DNA of 64,000 nucleotides from Acidobacteriaceae bacterium KBS 89 (GTDB lineage Bacteria > Acidobacteriota > Terriglobia > Terriglobales > Acidobacteriaceae). The notes below the pieces were generated by a model. The model did no database searches. It was given only the letters and a program-made list of their open reading frames with translations, and was not told where the DNA came from. The DNA is taken from positions 1,054,001 through 1,118,000 of the forward strand of contig KB906755.1 of NCBI GenBank assembly GCA_000381605.1, read 5' to 3'. Positions 30,115 through 39,959 of the stretch are shown piece after piece (within the stretch, counting starts at the first letter, position 1; each line of letters begins with the position of its first letter). The position numbers and the translations under genes are program-made.

Positions 30115-32697
30115 TCAGACAGTTGCGACGGGAGGGGTGGCTGCTAGAAGAGGAACGCCGGCGCGTATAAGCGTTCCGCCGCCTGGGGTGGATTCGATCG
30201 AAAATTCGCCCCCAATCAGATGCATCCTCTCCCGCATACTGACGAGGCCAAGGCCGGGTACGGCCTTTGATTCTTGAAGGTCGAATCCTTTGCCGTTATC
30301 ACGAACGATGAGATTGAGGTCTTCGGCGGCTGTCAGTTCTACTTGAACTTCCTTAGCGCCGCTGTGTTTGGCGATATTGTGCAGGGACTCCTGGACGACC
30401 CGGAGGAAGGCCAGGGCAACGTCGTTGTTCAACTTTGCGGGAATATTCGCACATGAGCACGCAACCTTGATGTGGTACTGCTCAGAGAATTCGCGGCAAA
30501 GTTTTGTAATAGCGACGGACAGGCCAAGGTACTCCAGTTCCGACGAATGTAGCTGATGGGACAGACGGCTGACGTGGAGGCCTATTGCGGTGAGGTTCGT
30601 GCAAAGTTTCTGCATGCCGAGATATATCGGTCCTGGTTCCATTGAAATCGATGCCGCGGCCCTCTGCATTTGGATACCGAGCAGGGCTATCTCCTGGCCG
30701 ATACCATCGTGGAGTTCGCGCGCGACGCGGGTACGTTCTGCCTCCTGGGCACTCATCAGGCGACGGGCCAGATCGAGCCTGGCTAACTCGATCGCTTTGC
30801 GATCATGGATGTCGACACAGCAGCCTATGTAGCCTGCGAATGTACCGTCCGAGAGGAACCGGGGAGAACCAGCGTCACTGATCCAGTGGTACTGTCCGTC
30901 GTGCCGCCTCAGGCGGTATTCCATCGAGAAGGGCATCCGCTTGTCGAAGGCTTCGATGTAAATTGAGAGGCACCTCTGCAAGTCGTCCGGGTGAACGCCC
31001 TCCGCCCAACCGTTGCCTAATTCCTGTTCGAGCGAGCGTCCCGTGAAGTCGAGCCAGCCTCGGTTGAAATCCGTGCAAAGCTTGTCGACGCCCGCCATCC
31101 ACATCATTATGGGGGCACCATCTGCCATGGCGCGAAAGCGCTCCTCGCTTTCACGCAGCACCCTCTCTGCGCGTCGCTGGTCGGTAATGTCGAGCATAGT
31201 GCCAATCATGAAAGCAGGCTTATGATGAGAGTCGTATTTCGGTTGTCCAGCCTCCAGCACGATGCGTTCTTCTCCGTTGGGCCGCACTATGCGGTGTTCT
31301 GCGCTGTAGGGCTGGCCGAGATCCGAGGCCTCTTTCATTTTGGCAACGTAGTACTGGTCGTCTCCTGGATGGATTAGACCGCCTGTGGCGGGAACGGACT
31401 GAGGAACCAACCCGAGGATGCGGTACATTTCGTCAGACCAATAGGTCTTGTTCTTCGTGATGTCCCACACCCAACTTCCACATTGAGCGATACTCTGGGC
31501 CTCGCGCAGCCTGGCTTCACTTTCGTGCAGATGCCGCCTGATGGTTCTCTCTTTGGCGCGTTGTCTCAAGAGTTCGAGGATGAGGGCCAATTGCCCGAAT
31601 AGAAGAACGAGTCCCCCAAAGACATAGCGCCCGTACGCTTCAATCAGTGTCGGCGGACGATTCAGCAGGATGCTACCGACGGGGAGGTTGCGCCCTTCAA
31701 GGCCCCAGCGTTTCAACGCGCGCCAATCAAACAGGTAAACATTCTCGCCTGCGACGATGGGGATGTCTGAAGCCTTCTGGCCGTTGAGGAGTTTCATGAC
31801 GTCTTCGGCGGCAACGCGGCCCTGAGCGGCATAGCTCATCACGTAACCACCGACCGGTCCCTGTCCCACCAACGTATCAGCCGTGGTGTAGACGGGTGCA
31901 TTCGCAGCGCGGATAACCATCGGAAGCGACTGAGTGGAAGAGACAAATTTGTTTCCCGAACCATCCTCGTTGATGAAGCCAAAGAGGATGATGGCGTGGC
32001 TCGGTATTTCTCTGAGACGTGGGAGTAGAGATGCCATCGACAAACCACTCAAATAGGTGAACTTGAGTTTGTCTTCGTAGTTGTGCAAACTCTTTCGAAA
32101 TAAGGCTTCCCTTACCCGGTCACCAGGAGAAGCTCCATTCACGACAATGACTTCTTTTGTACTGCGCTGAAGATGCAATGCGGCCTCGAGAGTCTTCGCC
32201 GGATCTGCATTCATCCAGGTCCCGGTAATCAGGGGGTCCAGTTCTGGGCGGTTTGTCCAGTTTTCTGTGGCTCCGCAGATAACGACCGGAACTCCCGGAA
32301 AGTATTCCCGATGCGCGTCGATCATGAAGCGGATCGGCGCGTCGCCAGCTGCGATGATTACGTTCGGCTGATGATCTCGATATTTTTGGAGGTACCATTC
32401 GCGAATTTTCTTTTGAGAGACCTCGTCAACAAATAGATTTGTTTCCATATATTCAACGTACAGATCGATGTGGTACGTCGATTGCTTGTCGAAGATCTCA
32501 CGGATCGCGCGATCGGCAAGAGCGACAGCAGTTCCAGATCGTCCCTGTTGATAAAGAACAAGGACACGGCGATCCTCTTCCGCGCCGGCGATGGCCGCGG
32601 CATGGCAAAGTAAGGCTGCGGTAAACAAACGGACAAGGAGGCTAATTCGCTTTCTGGTCTTGCCGGCGCGCGAGCATTTGGATTCGTACGGGATCAA
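30115..32697 (-). CDS. Sensor histidine kinase with periplasmic ABC-type substrate-binding domain, two PAS domains and HisKA_3
   Basis: An 860-residue kinase starting at TTG 32697; GGTGGAGG a few bases upstream decides for this codon, since no ATG occurs early in the frame. Order: signal/anchor (about 20-39), ABC-type substrate-binding-like domain (about 44-325), membrane helix (about 357-377), PAS 1 (about 395-508), PAS 2 (about 515-635), HisKA_3 with the phospho-acceptor H663 in R-E-L-H-D-G-I-G-Q, then an ATPase domain with N-box N774 and D-N-G-K-G-F-D (800-806). This is a NarX/DegS-type kinase that would phosphorylate a NarL/FixJ regulator. The periplasmic domain probably senses a small molecule. 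The receiver gene at 33424 is divergent and another NarL-type regulator is at 39309. Confidence 0.88.
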   Translation of the reverse strand: MIPYESKCSRAGKTRKRISLLVRLFTAALLCHAAAIAGAEEDRRVLVLYQQGRSGTAVALADRAIREIFDKQSTYHIDLYVEYMETNLFVDEVSQKKIREWYLQKYRDHQPNVIIAAGDAPIRFMIDAHREYFPGVPVVICGATENWTNRPELDPLITGTWMNADPAKTLEAALHLQRSTKEVIVVNGASPGDRVREALFRKSLHNYEDKLKFTYLSGLSMASLLPRLREIPSHAIILFGFINEDGSGNKFVSSTQSLPMVIRAANAPVYTTADTLVGQGPVGGYVMSYAAQGRVAAEDVMKLLNGQKASDIPIVAGENVYLFDWRALKRWGLEGRNLPVGSILLNRPPTLIEAYGRYVFGGLVLLFGQLALILELLRQRAKERTIRRHLHESEARLREAQSIAQCGSWVWDITKNKTYWSDEMYRILGLVPQSVPATGGLIHPGDDQYYVAKMKEASDLGQPYSAEHRIVRPNGEERIVLEAGQPKYDSHHKPAFMIGTMLDITDQRRAERVLRESEERFRAMADGAPIMMWMAGVDKLCTDFNRGWLDFTGRSLEQELGNGWAEGVHPDDLQRCLSIYIEAFDKRMPFSMEYRLRRHDGQYHWISDAGSPRFLSDGTFAGYIGCCVDIHDRKAIELARLDLARRLMSAQEAERTRVARELHDGIGQEIALLGIQMQRAAASISMEPGPIYLGMQKLCTNLTAIGLHVSRLSHQLHSSELEYLGLSVAITKLCREFSEQYHIKVACSCANIPAKLNNDVALAFLRVVQESLHNIAKHSGAKEVQVELTAAEDLNLIVRDNGKGFDLQESKAVPGLGLVSMRERMHLIGGEFSIESTPGGGTLIRAGVPLLAATPPVATV

Positions 32698-33423
32698 AAA
32701 CCTCCACCGGTAAAGCTATGCTCCCGGGTACAAAGCTGCCTGAAGTTCTACGGCCACCACTGCCATCAACGGCGTCGCGACCTGCCGGACCGCATGGGGG
32801 CTATTCGCGAAACGCTGCGATAGGTAATTATTGTGCCACACAAGATGTCATCAACGCCTTTGCCACTTATCAAGTGATGCCCATAGCTGACTTGCAGCTG
32901 GTCCGGGGACGCAAATGAGAGAACTCGATGGCCTGGCGATTGAGCTTTCCGCCGAATATTCGGTGGCTTATATCGACCGTAACCAAAATGCGCTAATCGT
33001 TTTTTTGTGAATCACCTACGAGTTCTGCTAGTGCCCATGTTGCTAGACATCCGCTAGGCTCGGTTCACATGAGGCGCGCTTCCGTTCCTCGGCTCGGCTT
33101 ACCCATCCATTGAGCGTCCAAGAAAGCCGCAGCGACTGGACTAGACGGCTGGAACCTCGGATACCGACTAGCTCCGGAGAATGAAACGCATGCGAACCAC
33201 AGAAAACGGTCTTCCCTAGTGAAAAAATATCGATCCGTTGGCCCAGCTGGTATCCCATTATGGACGTTAGATTGCCTTCAGCGGGGCACTGGAGGCAATA
33301 GAGATTCTCGAAAACACCTCTGATTGCGTCAGGTAGATTTCTAGTTCACAGACAGCTACTTTTGCCAGCAGATTGTCCATTCATGCTTAAGTAACATTCC
33401 GATAGGTTCGCCAGGTCAGCCGA
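32698..33423. other. Long intergenic region, no gene recognised
   Basis: These 726 bases separate the divergent kinase and receiver genes. Short frames exist on both strands but none has a ribosome site, plausible codon use or a recognisable product. The region must hold the two promoters and may contain decayed sequence. Confidence 0.45.
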
Positions 33424-33855
33424 ATGCAGGTGCTGCAGATAATGAAAACCAACTTTGTGGCCTTCCCGTCGCTCTTGCTAGCAGACGACAATCCTGCTCT
33501 TCTCGAAACCCTTGTCGAGATGCTGGAGCCGACTTACAAAGTTGCAGCGGCCCTGAGTAGTGGAGCATCCGTACTGAAGAAGGTCGAAGGATTTACCCCC
33601 GACCTTATCATTTTGGACGTGTCGTTGGGTGATATGACAGGTTTTGATGTAGCGAGGCGCCTCAGAGACGCCGGTTCACCGGCCAAGATCATCTTCCTGA
33701 CCGTTCATGAAGACATTGATTTCGTGAATGCTGCATTTGACCTGGGCGCATCTGGTTACGTGTTCAAGTCACGGATAACGGCCGATCTCACAAGAGCGAT
33801 CGACATCGTCTTCTCCGGAGGACGATTTGCGTCGACTGTTTCGCCGACGATGTAG
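33424..33855 (+). CDS. Single-domain response regulator (receiver only)
   Basis: A 143-residue CheY-like receiver. The acidic pocket D21-D22, phospho-acceptor D65 (in L-I-I-L-D-V-S-L-G-D), T93 and K115 are all present, so it should be phosphorylated. After G-G-R-F-A-S-T-V-S-P-T-M it stops, just where NarL/FixJ proteins continue with a linker and a LuxR-type DNA-binding domain. It may therefore act as a phosphate sink or by protein contact, or be a truncated NarL-type gene; no LuxR remnant is seen downstream. The start could also be the ATG at 33442. It is divergent from the sensor kinase, its likely partner. Confidence 0.8.
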   Translation: MQVLQIMKTNFVAFPSLLLADDNPALLETLVEMLEPTYKVAAALSSGASVLKKVEGFTPDLIILDVSLGDMTGFDVARRLRDAGSPAKIIFLTVHEDIDFVNAAFDLGASGYVFKSRITADLTRAIDIVFSGGRFASTVSPTM

Positions 33856-34145
33856 GAATGAACCTGGCTAAGCGAACCTCTGTCCAGAGATACTACTGGC
33901 ACAATTCGGATAGCAGACTCGCACTTTTTATAGTGCCCGCATAGCCCTGAGGGGCATATAGATAACTTATGGTTTATCTCGTGGTAGCCATCGAGTCGCT
34001 AGAACGACAACCTTTGTTCCGGCAAATTGACCGGGGGAATATTTCACGGTTTTCATTTCGGATCCTGACCGGGTTTGCTTACCGCGATTTGCTTTTCTCC
34101 TCAAACGCGTATGAGCCGAAAAACCTGAACGCCGCAAGGAGCAGT

Positions 34146-34895
34146 ATGCGAGCCATCCCATCCTTGAGTTTGTTGAAGTCCGCTTTGCTGGGACAACTGA
34201 TACTTTCTACCGGGAGTCGATGGTGCCGTTACCTACTGCTTGCGACGCTGGCTCCGGCGTGTTGGGCGCAAGTTAGCACGAGTTCAGGAGCAACTGAAGC
34301 GGCAACGCCCCAGAACCAGTTGGCGGTGAACTGGCTGTACGGGGCATACATCCCAAAGGGCGCTCCGCTAGAGCCACTGACAGGCGATGAACGCTTCAAG
34401 CTGTTTGTCCGACAAAGCTTTACGACACCTGGAATCTACGTCAAAACTGGTTTTTTTACCCTTCATGATCAAGTTAGAAACACTCCGCCAGAGTGGGGAG
34501 ACGGATTTGAAGGCTTTGCGAAGAGACTAGGAACGCGGCAGACCCAATTTTTACTGCAAAATTCATTCACGTCTTTGGGAAATGCAATGGTCGGTTGGGA
34601 GCCTCGGTACGACCGATGCAAGTGTGACGGATTCTGGCCACGGACTCGTCATGCGATTGTGCGAAACTTTGTGACCTACGACCGAAGCGAGACGCACTTG
34701 CGACCTCAACTGATGCCGTATCTGGGATCCTTTGGGGCTGGAGTGATCACGGCTACGTGGCAGCCCGGAGACCCGAATTATCTGGTCAAGGGATATCAGA
34801 GCGCACTGACCCAGGCGTGGGTAGGCAGCCTGATCAATGTGCTTGGCGAATTCGCCCCTGACATCACTCGGAAGCTCAAGAAGCATAAAAAGTGA
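34146..34895 (+). CDS. Exported protein of unknown function
   Basis: The ATG at 34146 follows AAGGAG by 4 bases, a near-ideal ribosome site that rules out the upstream frame to 33969. The 249-residue product has a hydrophobic segment (about 8-42, ending C-W-A-Q) consistent with a signal peptide. The mature part contains R-Q-S-F-T-T-P-G-I-Y-V-K-T, W-G-D-G-F-E-G-F-A-K-R and a basic end K-L-K-K-H-K-K. The spacing of aromatic and Gly-rich patches (F-G-A-G-V, Y-L-G-S) suggests a small envelope protein conserved in acidobacteria; I do not recognise a named family. Confidence 0.65.
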   Translation: MRAIPSLSLLKSALLGQLILSTGSRWCRYLLLATLAPACWAQVSTSSGATEAATPQNQLAVNWLYGAYIPKGAPLEPLTGDERFKLFVRQSFTTPGIYVKTGFFTLHDQVRNTPPEWGDGFEGFAKRLGTRQTQFLLQNSFTSLGNAMVGWEPRYDRCKCDGFWPRTRHAIVRNFVTYDRSETHLRPQLMPYLGSFGAGVITATWQPGDPNYLVKGYQSALTQAWVGSLINVLGEFAPDITRKLKKHKK

Positions 34896-34942
34896 TGGTT
34901 GGGAACCACTCTAGACGAACGACCAATCCGATTGCACTGTTG

Positions 34943-35998
34943 TTATCTGTTTCCAAAGGTCCAACTGAGTCCTGAGCTACTGCCGTAGTCGCTTTTGGGA
35001 AATGTGGCGGGAGGGCGAGTATCCCAACTTCCGTAGAACGAAAAATTCCAAGAGAGGTCGCTAATGATCTTTACGTAGTAGACCGCGTTCGTATTGAAAT
35101 GAACACGCCCGGTGTCTGAGATTGCTGGAATCAAGGATGCTGAAAGATCGAGGTTTGTTTTCTTGAATTTGAAGACTTTGACCTGGCTAGACACGAAAGC
35201 AACCGCGGTATTTTCAGTTCCCTGACCAGCCACGTTTTGTGTGTAGTCGATATTCTGCCAACCGAAGCCTCCAAGGACGGATACGCTCGCTCGATTGGTG
35301 TTTTTTAGGTAACGTCCGATCCCTCCGCCAAGGGTAGTTTGGAGACTAATTTCCTGTACGGAACTTTGCAGGAACCCCGCACTACCAGCGTAGAACCAAT
35401 TGTTCCAGCGCAAAAGCCTCATCGTGCTTATGTTTGTCTGGTTACGGGTCGTTATGTCGGCACCGCTATTCGAGGCGAAGGAGGAGTTAAAGCTTGCCTG
35501 ACTCGACCAGCGCTCCCTCGTGTAAGCCACTTGGGAACTCAGATTGTACTGAACCGATTCATTGCCCTTGGAGTAAAGGAAACCCGTATTAACTGCGCCA
35601 TCGAATCGATGCCAAAAACCCTCGGAGGTTTGGCTCAGTTTGATGATCTTACGCTGTGCAACTTCGACTTCCTTGCCAGCTACTTCGGTGATTTCAATTT
35701 TTATTGGGGGATCGTTGGATGCTCCCGTAGTCGAGATCTTTCCCGTATAAACAGCGCCACTCTCCGTTTGCACAAGAAATAGCCGATCGCTTTCCAGGCG
35801 AGCTACTTTTGACCATTGCATCGCGATAGTGCCATCTACGTAATCCAACTTGACTGAAAGTACTCCAGCGCTGAGACCCTTAATCTCGCAAGTAAAGCGA
35901 TCGCCATTCTTCATGACGATCACATCCTGGCTTTTTTGGGCGAAAAGAGGCAGTGAGAACAAAAGAGTGGAACTGAGGATGATGCTCCGAATGTTCAT
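34943..35998 (-). CDS. DUF481 family outer-membrane beta-barrel protein
   Basis: From the ATG at 35998 the protein has 351 residues: a signal peptide (about 2-21, ending L-F-A-Q), a small SH3-like region (about 24-75: V-M-K-N-G-D-R-F-T-C-E-I, G-V-L-S-V-K-L-D-Y) and a DUF481 beta-barrel (about 120-351) with alternating aromatic strands such as F-D-G-A-V-N-T-G-F-L-Y-S-K-G-N and a C-terminal F-G-N-R. DUF481 proteins are salt-induced outer-membrane proteins of the YdiY type; their function is not established. The same strand carries the patatin gene about 190 bases upstream, so they may be co-transcribed. Confidence 0.8.
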   Translation of the reverse strand: MNIRSIILSSTLLFSLPLFAQKSQDVIVMKNGDRFTCEIKGLSAGVLSVKLDYVDGTIAMQWSKVARLESDRLFLVQTESGAVYTGKISTTGASNDPPIKIEITEVAGKEVEVAQRKIIKLSQTSEGFWHRFDGAVNTGFLYSKGNESVQYNLSSQVAYTRERWSSQASFNSSFASNSGADITTRNQTNISTMRLLRWNNWFYAGSAGFLQSSVQEISLQTTLGGGIGRYLKNTNRASVSVLGGFGWQNIDYTQNVAGQGTENTAVAFVSSQVKVFKFKKTNLDLSASLIPAISDTGRVHFNTNAVYYVKIISDLSWNFSFYGSWDTRPPATFPKSDYGSSSGLSWTFGNR

Positions 35999-36190
35999 GG
36001 TGCGTCTGTCTCCGTGCCGTTTCTGACCTCCCGGCATCCAGGCCCATATTGTTTATAAGCCATCCGGAGCCAATGGATTACGCGGGGGTCGTGTACGGTA
36101 TCCAGACCGCAAACGTCCTTCCTTGATCTTGTCGAAAGGTCGCCAAGTTGTTTCTAGCTACGGAAAGATTCGTTGGAATCAACAATTTTC

Positions 36191-38401
36191 TTAGAACGTT
36201 CGTCCAATCCGGAAAAAGAACCGTCCGTGACCATAATCACCTACTGCGCCCGCGATCTCGACCGGCCCGAATATCGTGTTCACGAGGAGGCCTGCCGCAG
36301 CATCCATTGGGAGATTGGGCGGCTTGGGGCCAAGGGGAAGCTTGTAAGTCTTTCCCAACTCCAACAGGCCGAGGAGGTTGACAGAACTGCCCAAGAAAGG
36401 CGGCAGTCTAAGCAACTCTCGAATGTAGCCGACTTGCCCCAGAAAATATTGGTTCGTAAGTAACTCATTGGTATTCCATGCGACGAGGCGCTGCGATCCT
36501 CCCAGAGAAAAGGAAGGGACTCCCGTTTTGAAGCCATAGCTACTGCCGCCGGACGCGCTGACATAGATAGAGGTAAGTGCACTCAGGCGGAAGAACTGTT
36601 GTGCCGCAACTTCAGTCACTGGAAATGGCCCGGGGGCGTTGGGGTTCGTCGTATATCCCTTGGTGTACATCAGAATGTTGGTACCCGCGCGAGGGATCAC
36701 TGGATCGTCCAGCGTGGTCAACTGGTACTTGATTCTAAGATCGCCCGTTGTTCCAGAGGTAACGGGAAGCTCCGGGATGTTCCCAACCTCAGGAGATATC
36801 GTTTCGTAGCCGCCTTCATATCCAAATCGAAATTCTCCGGTCCTTCCAAACCCATATCCGGTATCGAGTCCGCCAAGCGCCTGCCTTATGCGGTAGCTGG
36901 CCAGCAAATCTGAGCCGGAGTAGATGTTAAATTGCTGACTGTTCACTCCAAATCTGGGAGCAATAAACCAATTGCTGGTTGTTGTAAGTGGGTGGTAGTA
37001 CTCGGCATTCAATAGGTATTGCGACCCGAGGATAACGTCGGTGCGAAGCTCTGACCGATAGCTCCCGACATCCATAAATGTGATCCTACCCCCAATGCTG
37101 AAGAGGACATTGTTAAATTGGGAACCGTCGATCTCAATGAGCGGACGCACGATGGGGGGCGCGTATGACTTCTGTTCTGCCTGAATCTGCAGACCCTGTT
37201 CGCCGTTTTTCTCCGTCATCGAATATGTGGCAGTGGCGAACCGTCCCATGCCAACGATGGTCATCATGTCCTCGTCCATTATCTTTGGTTCAACTGGCTG
37301 CCCTACCAGCGAAGACATCTGCTTCTCCATAGCCTTCGCCATATCTGGAGAGGTGCCAGTAACCTCGACAAATTTGGGTATTGGCGTGGTCTTTCGTTTG
37401 GCATTCCGCTTTGCGAGATATTCCTCCCATTCAGCGTCGCTTACTGAAAATGCCGACAACACAGTGGCTTTGGAGGCCGCCGCGTCGTATCCCAGCTTGA
37501 TGATGGCATCGGCTTTGTTGTAGTCCAGAGTTGTATATTTCTGCAGCGGAACCGTCACCAGTATGTCCGCCATCTCCATTGAATGAACTACGTTCACGGC
37601 GGACATGACGGAGATAGATTGACCCAGCACACCGAAACTTGACAGATTCGTGTTTGGATCCATCGGCGAACTCTCGAGGTGGATTGCAAGTGTGACATCG
37701 GCCCCCATCTCTTTTCCAACATCGACCGGAAGATTGTCGAGCATAAAACCATCTGCGTAGAGGTGTTTTCCAGATCGGACGGGCGTGAAGATGCCCGGTA
37801 AGGACATGGTCGATCTCATGGCGAATGCAAGAGAGCCGTCCCGGAAGACATGCGGCTTGCCAGAGATAAGATCAGTTGACACACAGGCAAAAGGAATCGG
37901 AAGATCGTTAAAGCTTGCAATCTCCGAATAAGGAAGAGCAACTTTGTCGAGAACCAGGTTCACACCTTGACCTGTGTTGAACCCTGAAGGAAACTGCAAC
38001 CCGCCACGCAAACCAAATTCAAGTTGGCCCGGGAAGTCGCGCTCGTCCTGTTTGCGCCGAAAGGACAGGTCGCGAAATGGGGTGACTCCGCTTAACACCT
38101 GGTCCCAGTTAATTCCATTGATGAGTTCCCTAACTTGTGCCGGGGATAGTCCAGTTGCGTACATACCTCCGACCAATCCACCCATGCTGGTTCCCGCGAC
38201 ATAACTGACAGGGATGCGATGCTCCTCCATCCAGGTTATGACGCCAATATGCGCAAGGCCTAATGCGCCTCCGCCCTCGAGAACAAGACCAAGCTTAGGG
38301 TGCGTGGGCTTGTCTTGCTTCGGAAGTTCTTGAGAATCGACGTAACTGCTCACCGCCAAAACGCAAAGGAGAACTAATGATTGCGCGGCTCGGATTTTCA
38401 T
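36191..38401 (-). CDS. Patatin-like phospholipase fused to a C-terminal beta-barrel (type Vd autotransporter-like)
   Basis: From the ATG at 38401, with GAGGG 5 bases upstream, the protein has 736 residues. After a signal peptide (about 1-24) comes a patatin domain (about 35-320): oxyanion loop G-G-G-A-L-G (43-48), nucleophile elbow G-T-S-M-G-G with Ser72, and the catalytic Asp of the D-G dyad at D217-G218. A POTRA-like region (about 340-425) and a 16-strand-type barrel (about 430-736) ending F-R-I-G-R-T-F follow, as in PlpD of Pseudomonas. Such proteins display or release a lipase. A Ser-Asp dyad is complete, so it should be active. The DUF481 gene is downstream. Confidence 0.87.
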   Translation of the reverse strand: MKIRAAQSLVLLCVLAVSSYVDSQELPKQDKPTHPKLGLVLEGGGALGLAHIGVITWMEEHRIPVSYVAGTSMGGLVGGMYATGLSPAQVRELINGINWDQVLSGVTPFRDLSFRRKQDERDFPGQLEFGLRGGLQFPSGFNTGQGVNLVLDKVALPYSEIASFNDLPIPFACVSTDLISGKPHVFRDGSLAFAMRSTMSLPGIFTPVRSGKHLYADGFMLDNLPVDVGKEMGADVTLAIHLESSPMDPNTNLSSFGVLGQSISVMSAVNVVHSMEMADILVTVPLQKYTTLDYNKADAIIKLGYDAAASKATVLSAFSVSDAEWEEYLAKRNAKRKTTPIPKFVEVTGTSPDMAKAMEKQMSSLVGQPVEPKIMDEDMMTIVGMGRFATATYSMTEKNGEQGLQIQAEQKSYAPPIVRPLIEIDGSQFNNVLFSIGGRITFMDVGSYRSELRTDVILGSQYLLNAEYYHPLTTTSNWFIAPRFGVNSQQFNIYSGSDLLASYRIRQALGGLDTGYGFGRTGEFRFGYEGGYETISPEVGNIPELPVTSGTTGDLRIKYQLTTLDDPVIPRAGTNILMYTKGYTTNPNAPGPFPVTEVAAQQFFRLSALTSIYVSASGGSSYGFKTGVPSFSLGGSQRLVAWNTNELLTNQYFLGQVGYIRELLRLPPFLGSSVNLLGLLELGKTYKLPLGPKPPNLPMDAAAGLLVNTIFGPVEIAGAVGDYGHGRFFFRIGRTF

Positions 38402-39308
38402 GCTTGCCCTCGGTTCTTGCTTCATATTTGGCCCACTTTCATCGCCGGGTGAGCTCATCGTCGAGTTTCGTTGTGTTCAGGTTGAATTTCCTTCGATAAC
38501 TAGATTTGTAAGCAAAACGGGCGGTACGTACCAACGCTTCCATCTCCCCCAAAAACGTTGACCGCACCACTGCCCCAGCCCCCCGTTCCAGCGGTCACCC
38601 CAACCACCTGAACGATCCCCCAAATCCCCAGAACACCCCTCTCCGCCGCTGCTAGTTTGAGAGAACAGTTGGCTCTACTCCACGCTCTGCTGCATGGCTC
38701 GCGCCCGCCGCTCCGTTCCACCGCGCTCCGCCTTCCACCTGAGGAGCCGGGCGGATTTTGCTGCAGGTAATTCTGAGTCAACAACCTTGATGTCTTTCGT
38801 GTTACCCGAAGTGCTGGATTGATTTGCACCATCAACTACTTTCTGTTGGACTAAACCGGTTGAGCGGGAAGGATCTTTCTTCCTGCTGCGACGAGGAACG
38901 GCGAAATGTTTGTGTTAGGTTGACAAACCGCTGGATCGAAACGCATTTGGGGACCATTTCAACGAAGTCTTGTTGTCAACTGAGCAGTACTTAGGCGTAA
39001 GACCGCACACATGCTTCTTCGAATCCTGACGACGTTCACATTATTCAAGCATCCCGCCGTTGCAGGAACTATCAAATCTAACAGGCATAACACTAAAAGT
39101 TGCCAGCCGCCAGCGTTAGTCCTGACACACCACCAGTTCCGGCCGCGTAGCTTCGGAATTGAGCCTGAAAGTGAATTGGAAAGCAGGAGATTGAGGAGAG
39201 CGAAGAAAGTGGACAGACCTGTTCGGTTCGCTGCTGGCTATGAAGCCAGCCGCCAGCGATGAAGTTCAAACCGGAGATGCCGCGTGGGACACGCACACAA
39301 GACGAAGT
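38402..39308. other. Long intergenic region with a GC-rich block
   Basis: This 907-base gap lies between the patatin gene (its 5' end) and the NarL-type regulator (its 3' end). A distinctly GC-rich block at about 38520-38760 is set in an otherwise A/T-balanced region and can be read as a 111-residue minus frame, but its Arg/Gly/Ser-rich product and lack of a ribosome site argue against a gene. A palindrome AAACCGGTTG is at about 38853-38862. It may be a decayed or dispersed repeat. Confidence 0.4.
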
Positions 39309-39959
39309 TTACGAAGAGATCATCTGGTGCTTGATTGCATATCCCAGGAGTTCAGCGTTCGTACTAATATTCAGAGTTTCCATCATTCGATACTTGTGAA
39401 AAGCTACTGTACCTGGCTTTACGTCAATCACGCTTGCCACCTGCTTCATCGACAAGCCTTCGGCGAGTAACTGCAGTATCTCGCTTTGTCTCTTCGTGAT
39501 CCGCTTTTCCTCTGTAAAGGGCTCTCTCTTGTTGAGGAGGAATGTTACGGTCTCCTTGGCAATGAGTGGCGAAAGGTAAGACTCTCCCCGGTTGACCTTG
39601 CGTACGGCGAGCAAGAGTTCATCGCCAGCCGACTGCTTGAGAACGTAACCAGAGGCACCGCGACGGAAGGCTTCAGCCGCTACGTCCGCTGCCAGCGTCA
39701 TAGTCAGGAACACTAACTTGACCCCCGGCATCTTCTGCTTTACTTGTTCGCCGGCATCCAGCCCGTTCAATCGCGGCATGTAGATATCAAGGATAATGAT
39801 GTCCGGTTTTAGTTCTGCCGCTGCATCTGCCAGATGACGGCCATCCGTGACAATGCCAACTACTGAAAATTCTGGTTCTAATAAACTCTTGCAGGCGTCA
39901 GCCAGAAGTTGATGGTCATCAGCAATCAGGATTCGTGCTGCTGGTCGTTGCTCTCTCAC
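39309..39959 (-). CDS. NarL/FixJ-type response regulator
   Basis: A 216-residue regulator starting at GTG 39959, where TAGGAGA 7 bases upstream decides the start. The receiver domain has D14-D15, phospho-acceptor D58 (I-I-I-L-D-I-Y-M-P), T near 84 and K near 105. The LuxR-type helix-turn-helix (about 150-205) reads I-T-K-R-Q-S-E-I-L-Q-L-L-A-E-G-L-S-M-K-Q-V-A, then V-K-P-G-T-V-A-F-H-K-Y-R. The recognition helix has F-H-K instead of the usual N-H-x. It could serve the HisKA_3 kinase at 30115-32697, but no kinase is adjacent. Confidence 0.88.
   Translation of the reverse strand: MREQRPAARILIADDHQLLADACKSLLEPEFSVVGIVTDGRHLADAAAELKPDIIILDIYMPRLNGLDAGEQVKQKMPGVKLVFLTMTLAADVAAEAFRRGASGYVLKQSAGDELLLAVRKVNRGESYLSPLIAKETVTFLLNKREPFTEEKRITKRQSEILQLLAEGLSMKQVASVIDVKPGTVAFHKYRMMETLNISTNAELLGYAIKHQMISS

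Noticed and set aside
38500-38835. 111-residue minus-strand ORF in the gap before the NarL-type regulator
   Set aside because: No ribosome site, odd Arg/Gly/Ser composition and a sharp GC change; treated as noncoding or repeat sequence.
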